Source: an uncultured Lentisphaerota bacterium
GTDB taxonomy: Bacteria > Verrucomicrobiota > Kiritimatiellia > CAIQIC01
Assembly (NCBI GenBank): GCA_903896925.1
Contig: CAITZM010000072.1
Span: 114,934 to 178,933, forward strand
Length of the DNA: 64,000 nucleotides
Direction of reading: 5' to 3'
The notes below the pieces were generated by a model that worked only from the letters and a program-made list of their open reading frames with translations, made no database searches and was not told the origin of the DNA. Position 1 is the first letter of the stretch; each line of letters begins with the position of its first letter. A program made the translations under genes and the position numbers. Below are positions 15,727-24,373 of the stretch, piece after piece.

Positions 15727-17814
15727 TCAGCGCGGCGCCGTGGCGGAGGGGGCGAAACCGGGGAGCGCGGACGGGTGGCCGGCCTCCGTGATGTCCACGA
15801 AGAGCAGCCGGCGTCCGGGATCGGGGTTGAGCACCTTGAAGGTGAAACTATTTTCGCCCGGCCTGGCCTCCAAGCCGGGGCTTTCCACTGCAGTGATCTG
15901 TCCGGCCGGCAGCTCGACAATCCGGGCGTTGCCTTGTCCGGCCGGCGGCATGATGGCCACCTTGAGGCTGCCCCCCAGGGCCGCGAGGCTGAAGTTGAAC
16001 CGCAGCGGCTGGCGGTTGGTGGCGAGACTGCCGATGACCAAGGTGCCCGTTTCCTGCACCAGCATCCCATCGAGCAAACTGCGTTGATCCTTGAACGAAA
16101 TCCATTCCGGACCCTGATAGTGATACCACGTGGCGGCGCGGCGGCGCGCCAGGACCGGCAGATCTTCTTTCAGGTTGTAGCAGACCCGCAGCCGACAAGA
16201 GCCCGGCTGGACGGCGCCCCACGGTGCGGTATGGAGCCGGTCGAGCAGGTTGAAACCGGCGTCGTCCAGCCACTCGGTCCGCAGCAGCCAGTCGTTGAGC
16301 GGCACGGCGGGCATTTCCTTGATGAAATCCGGCAGTTCGTCAAAGTACACCGTCAGCGGGAAGCGCCGGAAGTAGGAGGCGAAGCGGCCGGCGATGTCGA
16401 GCGCCCGGTTTTCGTCGGGGCTGTCGGTGGGCACGAGAAAGGTGCCCCAGCGCTCCGGGGTCGCATAGGCATTGGGGACGCCGCGCAGCGGATAGACCGA
16501 GCGGAAGCAATAGGCGCCGTTGGGCGGCAGGTGGTCCATGACCCAGGCCGCGCAATATTTATAATAGCCCGAACCGCCGCGGAGTTTCATCAGGTTCACG
16601 GCGGCCAGCGAGGGCGTGAGCCAGCCCACGAGGGCCACGGCGACAGCCACCGCCACGCCGGTCGCCACCCGCCGGCCCCAGCGTTGCTTCAGCCAGACGA
16701 TGGCCCCGACCAACCCCAGCGCGGCCGCGCACAGCAGCAGCGGAAACAGGGGCGCGAAATAGCGCACCTCGAACCGGGCCATGCGCAGCGCCACCGTCTG
16801 GATGCCGGCGTACAGGAGCGTGCCGCCGGCGAGCAGCCACCACAGCCGGCGGTCTTTCTGCCAGAGCACCATCAGCCCGCCGATGACACAGAGGGCGAAG
16901 GGCAACATGACCCACCACGCCTCGCCCCAGCCCATGCGGCCCAGGATCGCGACCGGAATATCCCATGAAAACCTCTGGGCCGTGCTCTGTTCGGTGGCGG
17001 CGAACGGATGCGAGAGCAGCGCCACGCCCAGCGGCACCAGCGTCAGGCAGGGCGCGGCGAGGAGCAGCAGCGTCCGCAACAGGCCGCCCCACGGGGCACG
17101 CTGCGCTTGGCGTTCCCGGAGCAGGACGATCCCGGTCAGCAGCAGCAGACAGGCCAGAAAGATGACGCCGTTGAGATGCGAGTGCATGAGCAGGACCGAC
17201 ATCAGCACATACAGGAGCAGCGTATTGCGCGACAGGCGGCCGCCGTCGCGCGTGTCGGCGTGGATGCGCGCAAAGGCATAGAGCGTGCCCGTCGCCGCCA
17301 TCATCACCAGCGCATAGTCGTAGGCCTCGCGCGAAAAATAGACATTGAACACCGACAGCGCCAGCAGCGCCGCGGCCACCAATCCCGCCGCGTCGCCCGC
17401 CATGCGGCGCGCGGCCAGAAACAGCAGCAGGATGCTGGCGATCCCCAGCAGGGCCGAGGGCAGCCGGGTCGAAAATTCGCCCGGAAAGGCGGCAGTGTCG
17501 CCGGTCAGATCGATGCCCGCGCGGATGAGCATGATCGGCAGCGGCATGCGGTGCATCCAGGAAAACCGGTCGTACTCGGTCTTGACGATGCCGCCATAGC
17601 CGTCGGCGTCCTTGGCAAAACGCACGACGTTCACTTCATCGATCATGAAGGAACCGCGCGCGAGATTGATGAGGCGCAGGCCGCTGCCGATCAAAACGAT
17701 GCAGGCCAGGACCAGCCACACGCTCCGGCGCACGGCAGCCCCCTGCCCTGCCGGCTCACGGGAAGCCGGCGGTTTTTTCGACGATGAATTTGGGACGATG
17801 TCTGACTTCTTCAT
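15727..17814 (-). CDS. ArnT/PMT-like lipid-linked glycosyltransferase (GT39/GT83 type)
   Basis: A 695-residue polytopic protein, last gene of the heptose/sugar operon. It begins with a cytoplasmic tail and a first helix (VWLVLACIVLIGSGLRLI), followed by SFMIDEVNVV, the first-loop acidic motif typical of C-type transferases that take sugars from polyprenyl phosphate. About ten further hydrophobic segments occupy residues 100-440, then a soluble periplasmic C-terminal domain. It probably transfers a sugar from undecaprenyl phosphate to lipid A or another envelope acceptor. The ATG at 17814 overlaps the GT2 gene by 59 bases. A GTG at 17733, just before the first helix, would remove the overlap and is a possible alternative start. 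Confidence 0.78.
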   Translation of the reverse strand: MKKSDIVPNSSSKKPPASREPAGQGAAVRRSVWLVLACIVLIGSGLRLINLARGSFMIDEVNVVRFAKDADGYGGIVKTEYDRFSWMHRMPLPIMLIRAGIDLTGDTAAFPGEFSTRLPSALLGIASILLLFLAARRMAGDAAGLVAAALLALSVFNVYFSREAYDYALVMMAATGTLYAFARIHADTRDGGRLSRNTLLLYVLMSVLLMHSHLNGVIFLACLLLLTGIVLLRERQAQRAPWGGLLRTLLLLAAPCLTLVPLGVALLSHPFAATEQSTAQRFSWDIPVAILGRMGWGEAWWVMLPFALCVIGGLMVLWQKDRRLWWLLAGGTLLYAGIQTVALRMARFEVRYFAPLFPLLLCAAALGLVGAIVWLKQRWGRRVATGVAVAVAVALVGWLTPSLAAVNLMKLRGGSGYYKYCAAWVMDHLPPNGAYCFRSVYPLRGVPNAYATPERWGTFLVPTDSPDENRALDIAGRFASYFRRFPLTVYFDELPDFIKEMPAVPLNDWLLRTEWLDDAGFNLLDRLHTAPWGAVQPGSCRLRVCYNLKEDLPVLARRRAATWYHYQGPEWISFKDQRSLLDGMLVQETGTLVIGSLATNRQPLRFNFSLAALGGSLKVAIMPPAGQGNARIVELPAGQITAVESPGLEARPGENSFTFKVLNPDPGRRLLFVDITEAGHPSALPGFAPSATAPR

Positions 17815-18724
17815 AAATGCGTGTGATGTAGGCGCCCAACAGCCCCATGCCGAGCAGTTGCAGGCCGCCCACGAAACAAATCAACAGCGCAAGCCACGGC
17901 AGGCCGGCGGACAGCACACCCGCGAGCCGCAGGAGGCCCAGCACGACGGCGGCGAGGACGCTGCCCACGGCGAGCAGGCCGCCGAGCTGCGTGCACAGCG
18001 TCACCGGGTAGCTCGAAAAACAGACGATGCCGTTGAAACCGATGCGCAGCGAACCGAGGAAGCGGTTGTAGTTGCCCGCCCCGGAAAACCGCGCCGCCCG
18101 GTCGAACTGGATGCAGGTCTGGCGGAAGCCGACGAGCGCCACCAGGCCGCGGAGAAAACCGTGGCACTCGGACAGGCGGTTGACTTCCTCGACCACGCGG
18201 CGCGACATCAGCCGGAAATCGCCGGTGTTCGGCGGGATCTCGACCTCGGCGATGCGGTTGATGATCTTGTAGCCGACATAGGACACGATGCGCTTGATCA
18301 GCGTCTCGCCCTCGCGCGAACGGCGCTGCGCCATCACCACGTCGAAGCCTTCGCGCCACTTGGCCACCATGTCGTTGATCAGCTCCGGGGGATCTTGCAG
18401 GTCCACATCCATGACGATCACGGCCCGGCCCCGCGCGTATTGCATGCCGCCCAGCGTCGCCATCGGCTGGCCCACGCGCCGCGAAAATTTGATCAGCTTC
18501 ACCCGCGGATCCGCCCGGGCCAGTGCCAGGATGACCTCTTCCGTGCGGTCGGGCGAGGGGTCCATGGCAAAAATGATTTCGTACTCCGGCGCCAGCCCGG
18601 CGAGCACCGGCGCGACGCGCTCGACAAACGCGGGCACGTTGCGCTCTTCCTTATAGACCGGCACTACGATGGAAAGCAGTGGCCCCGCGGCTTGTGCCCC
18701 AACGCCTTCGGCTGCTGAATTCAT
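17756..18724 (-). CDS. Polyprenyl-phosphate glycosyltransferase, GT2 (DPM1/ArnC/GtrB-like)
   Basis: A 322-residue family 2 glycosyltransferase. The N-terminal domain has LLSIVVPVYKEERNV, the DxD-type metal site in VIVMDVDLQDPPELI, and the MAQRRSREGE and NTGDFRLMSRRVV motifs of the DPM1/ArnC/GtrB group. Two C-terminal transmembrane helices (LAVGSVLAAVVLGLLRLA and LPWLALLICFVGGLQLLGM) complete the fold. Members load a sugar from a nucleotide donor onto undecaprenyl phosphate, which fits the ArnT-like transferase encoded next. The ATG at 18724 overlaps the phosphatase stop by four bases, and upstream codons in frame lie inside that gene. The sugar carried may be the heptose made by this operon, but this is inferred. 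Confidence 0.88.
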   Translation of the reverse strand: MNSAAEGVGAQAAGPLLSIVVPVYKEERNVPAFVERVAPVLAGLAPEYEIIFAMDPSPDRTEEVILALARADPRVKLIKFSRRVGQPMATLGGMQYARGRAVIVMDVDLQDPPELINDMVAKWREGFDVVMAQRRSREGETLIKRIVSYVGYKIINRIAEVEIPPNTGDFRLMSRRVVEEVNRLSECHGFLRGLVALVGFRQTCIQFDRAARFSGAGNYNRFLGSLRIGFNGIVCFSSYPVTLCTQLGGLLAVGSVLAAVVLGLLRLAGVLSAGLPWLALLICFVGGLQLLGMGLLGAYITRIYEEVRHRPKFIVEKTAGFP

Positions 18725-19356
18725 GGTGTCTGGCCCTCCTTCTGCCCACGCGCTGCCGCGCCCCACAGCTGTGCGGCCGCCTCGGCATAGTTGCGGCAGA
18801 CCGCGTCCGGCATCGCGTCCTCCATTCTATGGAAGCGCTCGATCTCCGCAATCTTCAAATTGGCCAGCAACACCGTGCGGCAGCCCGCGCGCCGGCCGGC
18901 CTGGATATCCACGAGGCCGTCGCCGATCATCCAGCTCCGCGCCAGGTCGATGTCCAGTGTGGCCGCCGCCTCCAGGAGCAGGCCGGGCCGCGGCTTGCGG
19001 CAGTCGCACTCGCGGATCAGCGGCGAGGTCACGCCGGCGCGGCCGGACGGATGATGAGTGCAGCAGCGGAGGTCGTCCCACTGCGCGCCCTCGGCGTCCA
19101 GCAGCTCGGCGATGCGCCGGTTGACCGCCTCCAGTTCCGGCAGCGTCAGCGTGCCTTTGGCCACGCCCGGCTGGTTGGTGACGACGACGACCAACCAGCC
19201 GGCCGCGCGCGCCTGCCGGATGAAAGCCGCCGCGCCCGGCACGAGCGCCACCTGCTCCGGGTGCCGCGGCGAATCCAGCAGGCCGTGCGTCTCGTCATAG
19301 ACCATTTCGTTGATGGTCCCGTCGCGGTCCATGAAGATGGCGGGGCGCTTGTTCAC
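18721..19356 (-). CDS. gmhB: D-glycero-D-manno-heptose 1,7-bisphosphate 7-phosphatase
   Basis: A 211-residue HAD phosphatase of the GmhB/histidinol-phosphatase group. It removes the 7-phosphate from heptose 1,7-bisphosphate. The GTG at 19356 overlaps the nucleotidyltransferase stop as GTGA and places the nucleophile motif MDRDGTINE at residues 9-17 (Asp10 and Asp12). Further HAD motifs are VVVTNQPGVAKG and SWMIGDGLVDIQAG. The insert CCTHHPSGRAGVTSPLIRECDCRKP has the Cys/His zinc-binding pattern typical of GmhB. Neighbours (SIS isomerase, GHMP kinase and nucleotidyltransferase) supply the other steps of nucleotide-heptose synthesis. The longer open frame to 19461 is overlap with the upstream gene. 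Confidence 0.9.
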   Translation of the reverse strand: MNKRPAIFMDRDGTINEMVYDETHGLLDSPRHPEQVALVPGAAAFIRQARAAGWLVVVVTNQPGVAKGTLTLPELEAVNRRIAELLDAEGAQWDDLRCCTHHPSGRAGVTSPLIRECDCRKPRPGLLLEAAATLDIDLARSWMIGDGLVDIQAGRRAGCRTVLLANLKIAEIERFHRMEDAMPDAVCRNYAEAAAQLWGAAARGQKEGQTP

Positions 19357-20111
19357 GAGGCTCGAACCTGCGTTGTCTGTGCCGCCTGCGCCAGATGCTC
19401 TTCCAGTTCGCGCAGGCCTTCCGGCTTGCCGATTTCGTAAAAGCGCCGGGGCGCCGCCCACGCGGCCAGTTCACCCCGGCCCACCAGCGCCTGCAGGATC
19501 GTGGCCATGTCGAGCGGCAGGGGCTGTCCCGCATAGGCGGCGATCACCTCGCGCCGGAAGGCGATCAGGCCGTAGTCGATGCAGTTGGCGGCGCCCACCG
19601 GCGCACGCTTGTCGTAGTAGACCACGCGCTGCCGCTCGACGCGGACGTTGCTGTGGTCCCAGCGTCCCTCATTGCGGAACACGGACATCAGAGCGGGGGT
19701 GCGGGCGGCGCTGAAGGCGCTAGCGAACGCCCCGTAATCCACCGGCAGATAGGAGTCGCCGTACATCACCATGAACGTCTCGCGCAGCAGCGGCAGGGCA
19801 TGCACCAGCGCGCCGCCGGTGCCGAGCAAATGCGTCGGGTCTTCCCAGGCATAAGCGACCCGCAGCCCCAGCCGGGCGCCGTCGCCCACACAGCGTTCGA
19901 TCTGCTCGCCCAGATGACCGACGCACAGCAACACGTCGCGGCAGCCGCTGGCCCGCAAAAGCGCAAATTGCCGCTCGATGAACGGCCGGCCGCCCACGGG
20001 AATCAACGCCTTGGGCAGCCCCTGTGCAACGGACTGGATGCGGGAGCCCACCCCGCCGGCCAGGATGACCATCTGCGGCCTGGCCGGCGTTTCATCAGGA
20101 GTCGAATTCAT
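19353..20111 (-). CDS. Sugar-phosphate nucleotidyltransferase (HddC-like)
   Basis: A 252-residue nucleotidyltransferase with the N-terminal signature MVILAGGVGSRIQSVAQGLPKALIPVGGRPF, in which the GG, R and PK residues bind the nucleotide. MVMYGDSYL carries the metal-binding Asp. By operon context it likely activates D-glycero-alpha-D-manno-heptose 1-phosphate with GMP (HddC role), giving GDP-heptose; the actual nucleotide cannot be read from sequence. Its start overlaps the GHMP-kinase stop by 17 bases and its stop overlaps gmhB by four, so it is in the middle of a tightly packed operon. A plain glucose- or mannose-1-phosphate transferase is the alternative. Confidence 0.82.
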   Translation of the reverse strand: MNSTPDETPARPQMVILAGGVGSRIQSVAQGLPKALIPVGGRPFIERQFALLRASGCRDVLLCVGHLGEQIERCVGDGARLGLRVAYAWEDPTHLLGTGGALVHALPLLRETFMVMYGDSYLPVDYGAFASAFSAARTPALMSVFRNEGRWDHSNVRVERQRVVYYDKRAPVGAANCIDYGLIAFRREVIAAYAGQPLPLDMATILQALVGRGELAAWAAPRRFYEIGKPEGLRELEEHLAQAAQTTQVRAS

Positions 20112-21123
20112 CGTAGGCCGTCAGATCGCTGACCACATGGGCGCCCTGCATGGAGGGGAAATAGCTGACCGGCGGCATGTCGTTCTCGAGCATGAAGGCG
20201 TCGAGCGCGCGCGCCTGTTCCGGGCAGTAGAGCATGAGGAAGCCGCCGCCCCCGGCGCCGATGATTTTGCCGCCGAGCACGCCGAATTCCTTTTTGACCC
20301 GGGCATAGACTTCGTCGAAAAAGCTCAGGCTGACGTTGGGCGAGAGGTTGCGCTTGGCCTGCCAGTGCGAGTCCATCAGGCGGGCGAACCCATCCAAATC
20401 GCGGGTCAGGAAGGCCTGCTTGATCTGGAGCCCGATCTCCTTGATCTGGCACAGCGCCTCAACCACCCGCGCATGGTCGGGCCGCTGCCGGTTCCGCGAG
20501 GCCTCGTCCTGGCTTTTCAGGATCGTCGTCGCCGAACGCTGGATGCCGGTGTAATAAATCCGCGCCTTGTGCGCCAGTTCGTTGGCCGTGGTGAAATCCA
20601 CCGGCACCGTGCCCACCGTGACGCGGCCGTCGCGCGCAATGTCCAAGGTCCGGAAACCGCCGTAGGCGGCCATGTACTGGTCCTGCTTGCCGACCGGATC
20701 CTTGAGGACCTCCATCTCGATGTGGCAGGCTTCCTCGGCAATCTGCGCCACATCGAGCGGCTTGCGCTGGTACGCACGGATGGCGGTCAGCAGGCCGACG
20801 AGGTAGGCGCCGGACGAGCCCAGCCCGGTCTTGGCCGGCATGTCGGCCATGCTGGACAGCTCGATAAACTCCCGCACGTCGTGCATCCGCAGCGCCTCGC
20901 GCGCCAGCGGGTGCTGGATCTCCGACGGCGCGTTGACGTATTCCACCTGCGCGTAGCGGATGATGGATTTGCGCTCCGTCACCGGCAGCCGGTGCAGCAT
21001 GTGATACATGTATTTGTTGATCGTCATGGCGAAGACGAAGCCGCCATGTTCCGAGTAGAACGACGGCAGGTCGGTGCCGCCCCCCCCGAGCGTGATCCGG
21101 AACGGTGTGCGCGTGATGATCAT
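20095..21123 (-). CDS. hddA: GHMP kinase, D-glycero-alpha-D-manno-heptose-7-phosphate kinase type
   Basis: A 342-residue GHMP-superfamily kinase. It starts MIITRTPFRITLGGGGTDLPSFYSE, the substrate-binding opening of the heptose-7-phosphate and fucose kinase branch. The ATP loop is PAKTGLGSSGAYLVGLL (about residues 96-112). The third motif is GGKIIGAGGGGFLMLY near residue 300, and DPVGKQDQYMAAYGG is the branch-specific segment. It probably forms heptose 1,7-bisphosphate for the downstream gmhB product. The ATG overlaps the transaldolase stop by four bases. Assignment to HddA rather than another sugar 1-kinase rests on the SIS isomerase, phosphatase and nucleotidyltransferase in the same operon. 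Confidence 0.85.
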   Translation of the reverse strand: MIITRTPFRITLGGGGTDLPSFYSEHGGFVFAMTINKYMYHMLHRLPVTERKSIIRYAQVEYVNAPSEIQHPLAREALRMHDVREFIELSSMADMPAKTGLGSSGAYLVGLLTAIRAYQRKPLDVAQIAEEACHIEMEVLKDPVGKQDQYMAAYGGFRTLDIARDGRVTVGTVPVDFTTANELAHKARIYYTGIQRSATTILKSQDEASRNRQRPDHARVVEALCQIKEIGLQIKQAFLTRDLDGFARLMDSHWQAKRNLSPNVSLSFFDEVYARVKKEFGVLGGKIIGAGGGGFLMLYCPEQARALDAFMLENDMPPVSYFPSMQGAHVVSDLTAYDEFDS

Positions 21124-21878
21124 AGGCTGAATCCACTTTTGAGGGCGTCGTTGTAGAACATTTTCACGGTGTCCAGCGAGAACTCGTCGAGGTTCTTGCC
21201 GAAGTTCTTCGCCTTGGCCAGCAGGTCGGGCGTGATGGTGATGATATGGCAGCCCATCTCGGCGGCCTGGATGATGTTGAGCGCCTCGCGCGGGCTGGCC
21301 CAGAGCAGCTCCGCCTTGGGCAGCGGCCGCAGCACCTCCAGGGCGGCGCGCATGATCGGCAGCGGGTCGCGTCCGGAATCGGCGATCCGGCCGGCGAACA
21401 CGGAGATGAACGCCGACGAGTCCGGATGCAGCACGGCCGCCACGTCGCGCACCTGCTGGAGGGTCATCATCGCGGTGATGTTCAGCTTGATGCCGGCATG
21501 CGACAGGTCGCGGATCAGCGGACAGGCCGAGGCGCGCTGGGTGTTCGTGATCGGGATCTTCACGTAGACATTTTCCGCGAGCTCGTTCAGGAGCAGCGCC
21601 TGCTTCCGCATGCCCTCGAAATCGTCGGAGAACACCTCGAAGGAGACCGGCAGGTCCGTGACGATGCGCAGGACCTCGCGGGCGAAGGCGAGGTAATTGG
21701 TGACGCCGGCTTTCGCCATCAAGGTGGGGTTGGTCGTGAAACCGCTGGCGATTTTCTTCTGGTAGATATCCTGGATGGAATCCAGATCGGCGCCGTCGGC
21801 GAAGATCTTGAGCTTCAGGTCGGCCAGCCGCGGCACCGGCGCGTTCTCGCCTGTCATCATGGTCGCAGGCGTGGTCAT
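21120..21878 (-). CDS. Transaldolase / fructose-6-phosphate aldolase-family enzyme
   Basis: A 252-residue class I aldolase of the short transaldolase group. LKIFADGADLDSIQDI at about 20-35, GFTTNPTLMAKAG, and NVYVKIPITN with the Schiff-base Lys define the barrel, and LNITAMMTLQQ and SVFAGRIADSG follow. It transfers dihydroxyacetone units or acts as an F6P aldolase. Inside a heptose operon it may supply sedoheptulose 7-phosphate, the substrate of the SIS isomerase encoded just upstream; that link is inference. The true start is the ATG at 21878, overlapping the SIS stop as ATGA. The much longer open frame to 22310 is an Arg/Gly-rich shadow of the SIS gene. Confidence 0.88.
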   Translation of the reverse strand: MTTPATMMTGENAPVPRLADLKLKIFADGADLDSIQDIYQKKIASGFTTNPTLMAKAGVTNYLAFAREVLRIVTDLPVSFEVFSDDFEGMRKQALLLNELAENVYVKIPITNTQRASACPLIRDLSHAGIKLNITAMMTLQQVRDVAAVLHPDSSAFISVFAGRIADSGRDPLPIMRAALEVLRPLPKAELLWASPREALNIIQAAEMGCHIITITPDLLAKAKNFGKNLDEFSLDTVKMFYNDALKSGFSL

Positions 21879-22501
21879 GATTTGCCCCCCTTCCGGCCGG
21901 CGGCCACGGACTCCCACTTGGTCGCCTGCACCTTGAGGGCCGGGTGCGAAACCAGCAAATGCCACACGACGGCCTGAAACGCCTCGGTGTGCGGCGTGAT
22001 GGCCTGGGGCGCCAGCGGCGGCACGATCACGCAGGCATCCGCCACCTTGGCCGTGTAACCGCCGTCGCGCCCGACGATGCCGACCACGCCGGCGCCGAGC
22101 TGCCGGGCCAGCTTCAGGGCCTCCACCAGGTTCGGGCTGACGTTCTTCTCCGCATCGCCGCCGCCGACGGACATGATGAACAGCATGTCGTTCTTGTTGA
22201 ACCGGCTGGCCTTGAGCCATTCGGCAAAGACGCCCGCCCACCCCTCGTCGTTGATGCGGGCAGTCAGCTCCGACACGTTGTCCGTCGGCGCGTAGGCCTC
22301 GATGCCGCACAGCTTGCGGAAATCGTTCACGGCGTGCGAACAGTTGGCGGCGCTGCCGCCCACGCCGAGCAGGAACAGCCGTCCGCCCCGCCGGCGCAAG
22401 GCCGCCAGCTGGCGGACCATTTTCTCGATCGCCCCGACATCGAGGCGGCGCAAGATCCGCGCGGCCTCACCCAGATGCTGCTGCACAAAACCTGATTTCA
22501 T
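21875..22501 (-). CDS. SIS-domain sugar isomerase (phosphoheptose isomerase-like)
   Basis: A 208-residue SIS protein. GRLFLLGVGGSAANCSHAVNDFRKLCG (about 40-65) is the phosphosugar-binding loop with the GxGGSAA pattern of GmhA-type isomerases. LFIMSVGGGDAEKNVSPNLVEALK and GVVGIVGRDGGYTAKVADACVIVP complete the fold. GmhA converts sedoheptulose 7-phosphate to D-glycero-D-manno-heptose 7-phosphate, and the following kinase, nucleotidyltransferase and phosphatase fit that pathway. The ATG at 22501 overlaps the stop of the upstream Gfo/Idh gene by four bases. The upstream part of the open frame (to 22795) is shadow sequence. A different aldose/ketose phosphate is possible, since gmhA proper cannot be separated by eye. 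Confidence 0.82.
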   Translation of the reverse strand: MKSGFVQQHLGEAARILRRLDVGAIEKMVRQLAALRRRGGRLFLLGVGGSAANCSHAVNDFRKLCGIEAYAPTDNVSELTARINDEGWAGVFAEWLKASRFNKNDMLFIMSVGGGDAEKNVSPNLVEALKLARQLGAGVVGIVGRDGGYTAKVADACVIVPPLAPQAITPHTEAFQAVVWHLLVSHPALKVQATKWESVAAGRKGGKS

Positions 22502-23484
22502 CCCTTTGCCTCCGTCGCTGCATAAATCTTTTCCACGACCACCAGCGCCGCCCGCGCATCCGCCAGCCCCGCCGCAGGCGCGCGCCCCAGCCGGATATCC
22601 TCCAAAAACTCCGCGAACTCCGCGTTCCACGAGGTGTCGGCGCCCGGATATTCCCAGACCGTGGTCTCCGGCGGCCCCATCTGCGGCAGCATCTTGTAGA
22701 ACGCCAGCCGCTCCACGCCATAGCTGCCGCCCAACCCCTCGATGTGCAGCTTCGCGTCGCGCCCGTATATCTCGAGCGAGAACAAATTCTTCCATTCCGT
22801 GCAGCTCACCTGCAGGAACGCCGCCTGCTGTCCGGGTGTCTTTAGCAGCAGAAAAGCGTTGTCGTCAACGGGCATGTTCCAGAAATAGGTGTGCGCGAAG
22901 CCGTCGACCGCGGCAAAGTCGCCCAGAAACCAGCGGGCCAGGTCGATCAGGTGCACGCCCTGGTCGATCAACTCCCCGCCCCCGGACCGGGCGGGATCGG
23001 CGCGCCATTCCTTGTCGTAGCCGGGCCGGCCGCCGTGCCCGTAACGGCCGCGCACAAACATCAGCGGCCCCAGCACACCGGACTCCAGCAGCGCGTGCGC
23101 CTTGAGCAGCGCGGGGTGATAGCGATGATTGAAGCCCACCCGGACCAGCCGGTGCGCCTGCTGCGCCGCCGCAATCACCGGATCCAATTCGGCGACGTTC
23201 CGCGCGGCGGGCTTTTCCACCAGCACATGCTTGCCCGCCTCCACGGCGGCGCGGCTGATTTCCGCCAACACATCGTTGGTGGTGGCCACCACGACCACGT
23301 CCACGTCGCCGCGCTGCAAAAGTTCGCGCCAGTCGGCGCAGGCTACGGCGCCCGGCACCGTGGCCGCCAGGGACACCGCGCGGCCCGGCTGCGCGTCCGC
23401 GCAGGCCACCAGCCGCGCGCCCGCCAGGTTGGCCGCGCGTTTCTTGCCGATCCCGCCGCAACCGATGATGCCTACACCCAACAT
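22498..23484 (-). CDS. Gfo/Idh/MocA-family oxidoreductase (cytoplasmic)
   Basis: A 328-residue NAD(P)-dependent sugar dehydrogenase. MLGVGIIGCGGIGKKRAANL is the Rossmann loop at the N-terminus, and HVLVEKPAARN gives the conserved EKP Lys. The C-terminal beta-domain contains GGGELIDQGVHLIDLARWFLGD, the GGG..D.G.H catalytic segment. There is no signal peptide, unlike the other two family members in this window. It lies 16 bases after the SDR gene and overlaps the SIS gene by four, so it belongs to the sugar operon. It probably oxidises or reduces a sugar or nucleotide sugar. The start is ATG 23484; the frame upstream is not family-like. Confidence 0.88.
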   Translation of the reverse strand: MLGVGIIGCGGIGKKRAANLAGARLVACADAQPGRAVSLAATVPGAVACADWRELLQRGDVDVVVVATTNDVLAEISRAAVEAGKHVLVEKPAARNVAELDPVIAAAQQAHRLVRVGFNHRYHPALLKAHALLESGVLGPLMFVRGRYGHGGRPGYDKEWRADPARSGGGELIDQGVHLIDLARWFLGDFAAVDGFAHTYFWNMPVDDNAFLLLKTPGQQAAFLQVSCTEWKNLFSLEIYGRDAKLHIEGLGGSYGVERLAFYKMLPQMGPPETTVWEYPGADTSWNAEFAEFLEDIRLGRAPAAGLADARAALVVVEKIYAATEAKG

Positions 23485-23500
23485 GCGTCGTTCCTTTCCA

Positions 23501-24373
23501 TCAGCCGCCCCAGTCCAGGCCCCGGTCGGCGGGGACGATACGCCGCAGCGTATACACGTCCGTCTTGTCCAAATCCTGTTTGTGTTCCGCAAACGCGGGC
23601 CAGGGATCCCAGACCGCACTGATCAATTTCCCGGTCAGACCATCGCTGGCCGCCGCCGCCAGGTAGACCGCCAGGTCGGCGCCCTTCTGCAACGGCGCGC
23701 CGCCGTCCTGTTTCTGCCGCAGCGCGCGCTGGTAGAAAGCGGGGCCGACCTTATCCGGGCCGGCGGCGAGGACTTCGTCCAGCATCGCGGTGTTCAGCGC
23801 GCCCGGCGCGATGGCGTTGACGTCGATGTGGAAGGGGCGCGACTCCTCGGCCACGGTCTCCATCAGCCGGATGACCGCCGCCTTGGAGACGGCATAGGCG
23901 CTCAGGTTCGGCAACGGATTGGTGGCGCCGCCGCCGGAGAGCTGGATGATTTTTCCATAGCCGCCGGCTTTGAAGCGCGGCAGCACGGCGCGGTAGAGCA
24001 GCGCCGAACCGAAAAGATTGATGGCCAGGCCTTCCATCCAGGCCGCCCAGTCCACATCCTCGAGCGCGCCCTTGGGGCCATAGATGCCGGCGTTGCTGAC
24101 GAGGATGTTCAGCCGGGGCAGGTTGGCGAAGGCAAACTCCACCAACCGGGTGACGTCCGCAGGCTGCGAGACATCCGCGGGCAGCCCCAGAATTTTTTGC
24201 CCCGCTCCGGCCTGGCTGCGCAAGGCCGCGCAGGTTTCGTCCAGTTGGGTCTGGGTGCGGGCGCACAGCACCACGTCGGCGCCTTCGCGCACGAACGCCT
24301 CGGCGATGGCGCGCCCCAGCCCGCGGCTGGCGCCGGTGATCAGGGCGGCGCGTTGCTTGAGACACTGGGTCAT
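23501..24373 (-). CDS. Short-chain dehydrogenase/reductase (SDR)
   Basis: A 290-residue classical SDR. The cofactor loop is ALITGASRGLGRAIAEAF (about 10-27), followed by the NAG motif in ILVSNAGIYGP. The active site is formed by a Ser in IIQLSGGGATN and the Tyr/Lys pair of YAVSKAA. A PGALNT motif follows. The C-terminal tail (AVWDPWPAFAEHKQDLDKTDVYTLRRIVP) is longer than usual and resembles SDRs found in surface-polysaccharide clusters. The ATG overlaps the upstream dehydrogenase stop by four bases. It probably reduces a keto group on a sugar intermediate, but the substrate is not readable. Confidence 0.88.
   Translation of the reverse strand: MTQCLKQRAALITGASRGLGRAIAEAFVREGADVVLCARTQTQLDETCAALRSQAGAGQKILGLPADVSQPADVTRLVEFAFANLPRLNILVSNAGIYGPKGALEDVDWAAWMEGLAINLFGSALLYRAVLPRFKAGGYGKIIQLSGGGATNPLPNLSAYAVSKAAVIRLMETVAEESRPFHIDVNAIAPGALNTAMLDEVLAAGPDKVGPAFYQRALRQKQDGGAPLQKGADLAVYLAAAASDGLTGKLISAVWDPWPAFAEHKQDLDKTDVYTLRRIVPADRGLDWGG

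Noticed and set aside
21879..22310. Long N-terminal extension of the transaldolase frame
   Set aside because: It is an Arg/Gly-rich shadow of the SIS gene. The ATGA overlap at 21875-21878 and the family start fix the real N-terminus.
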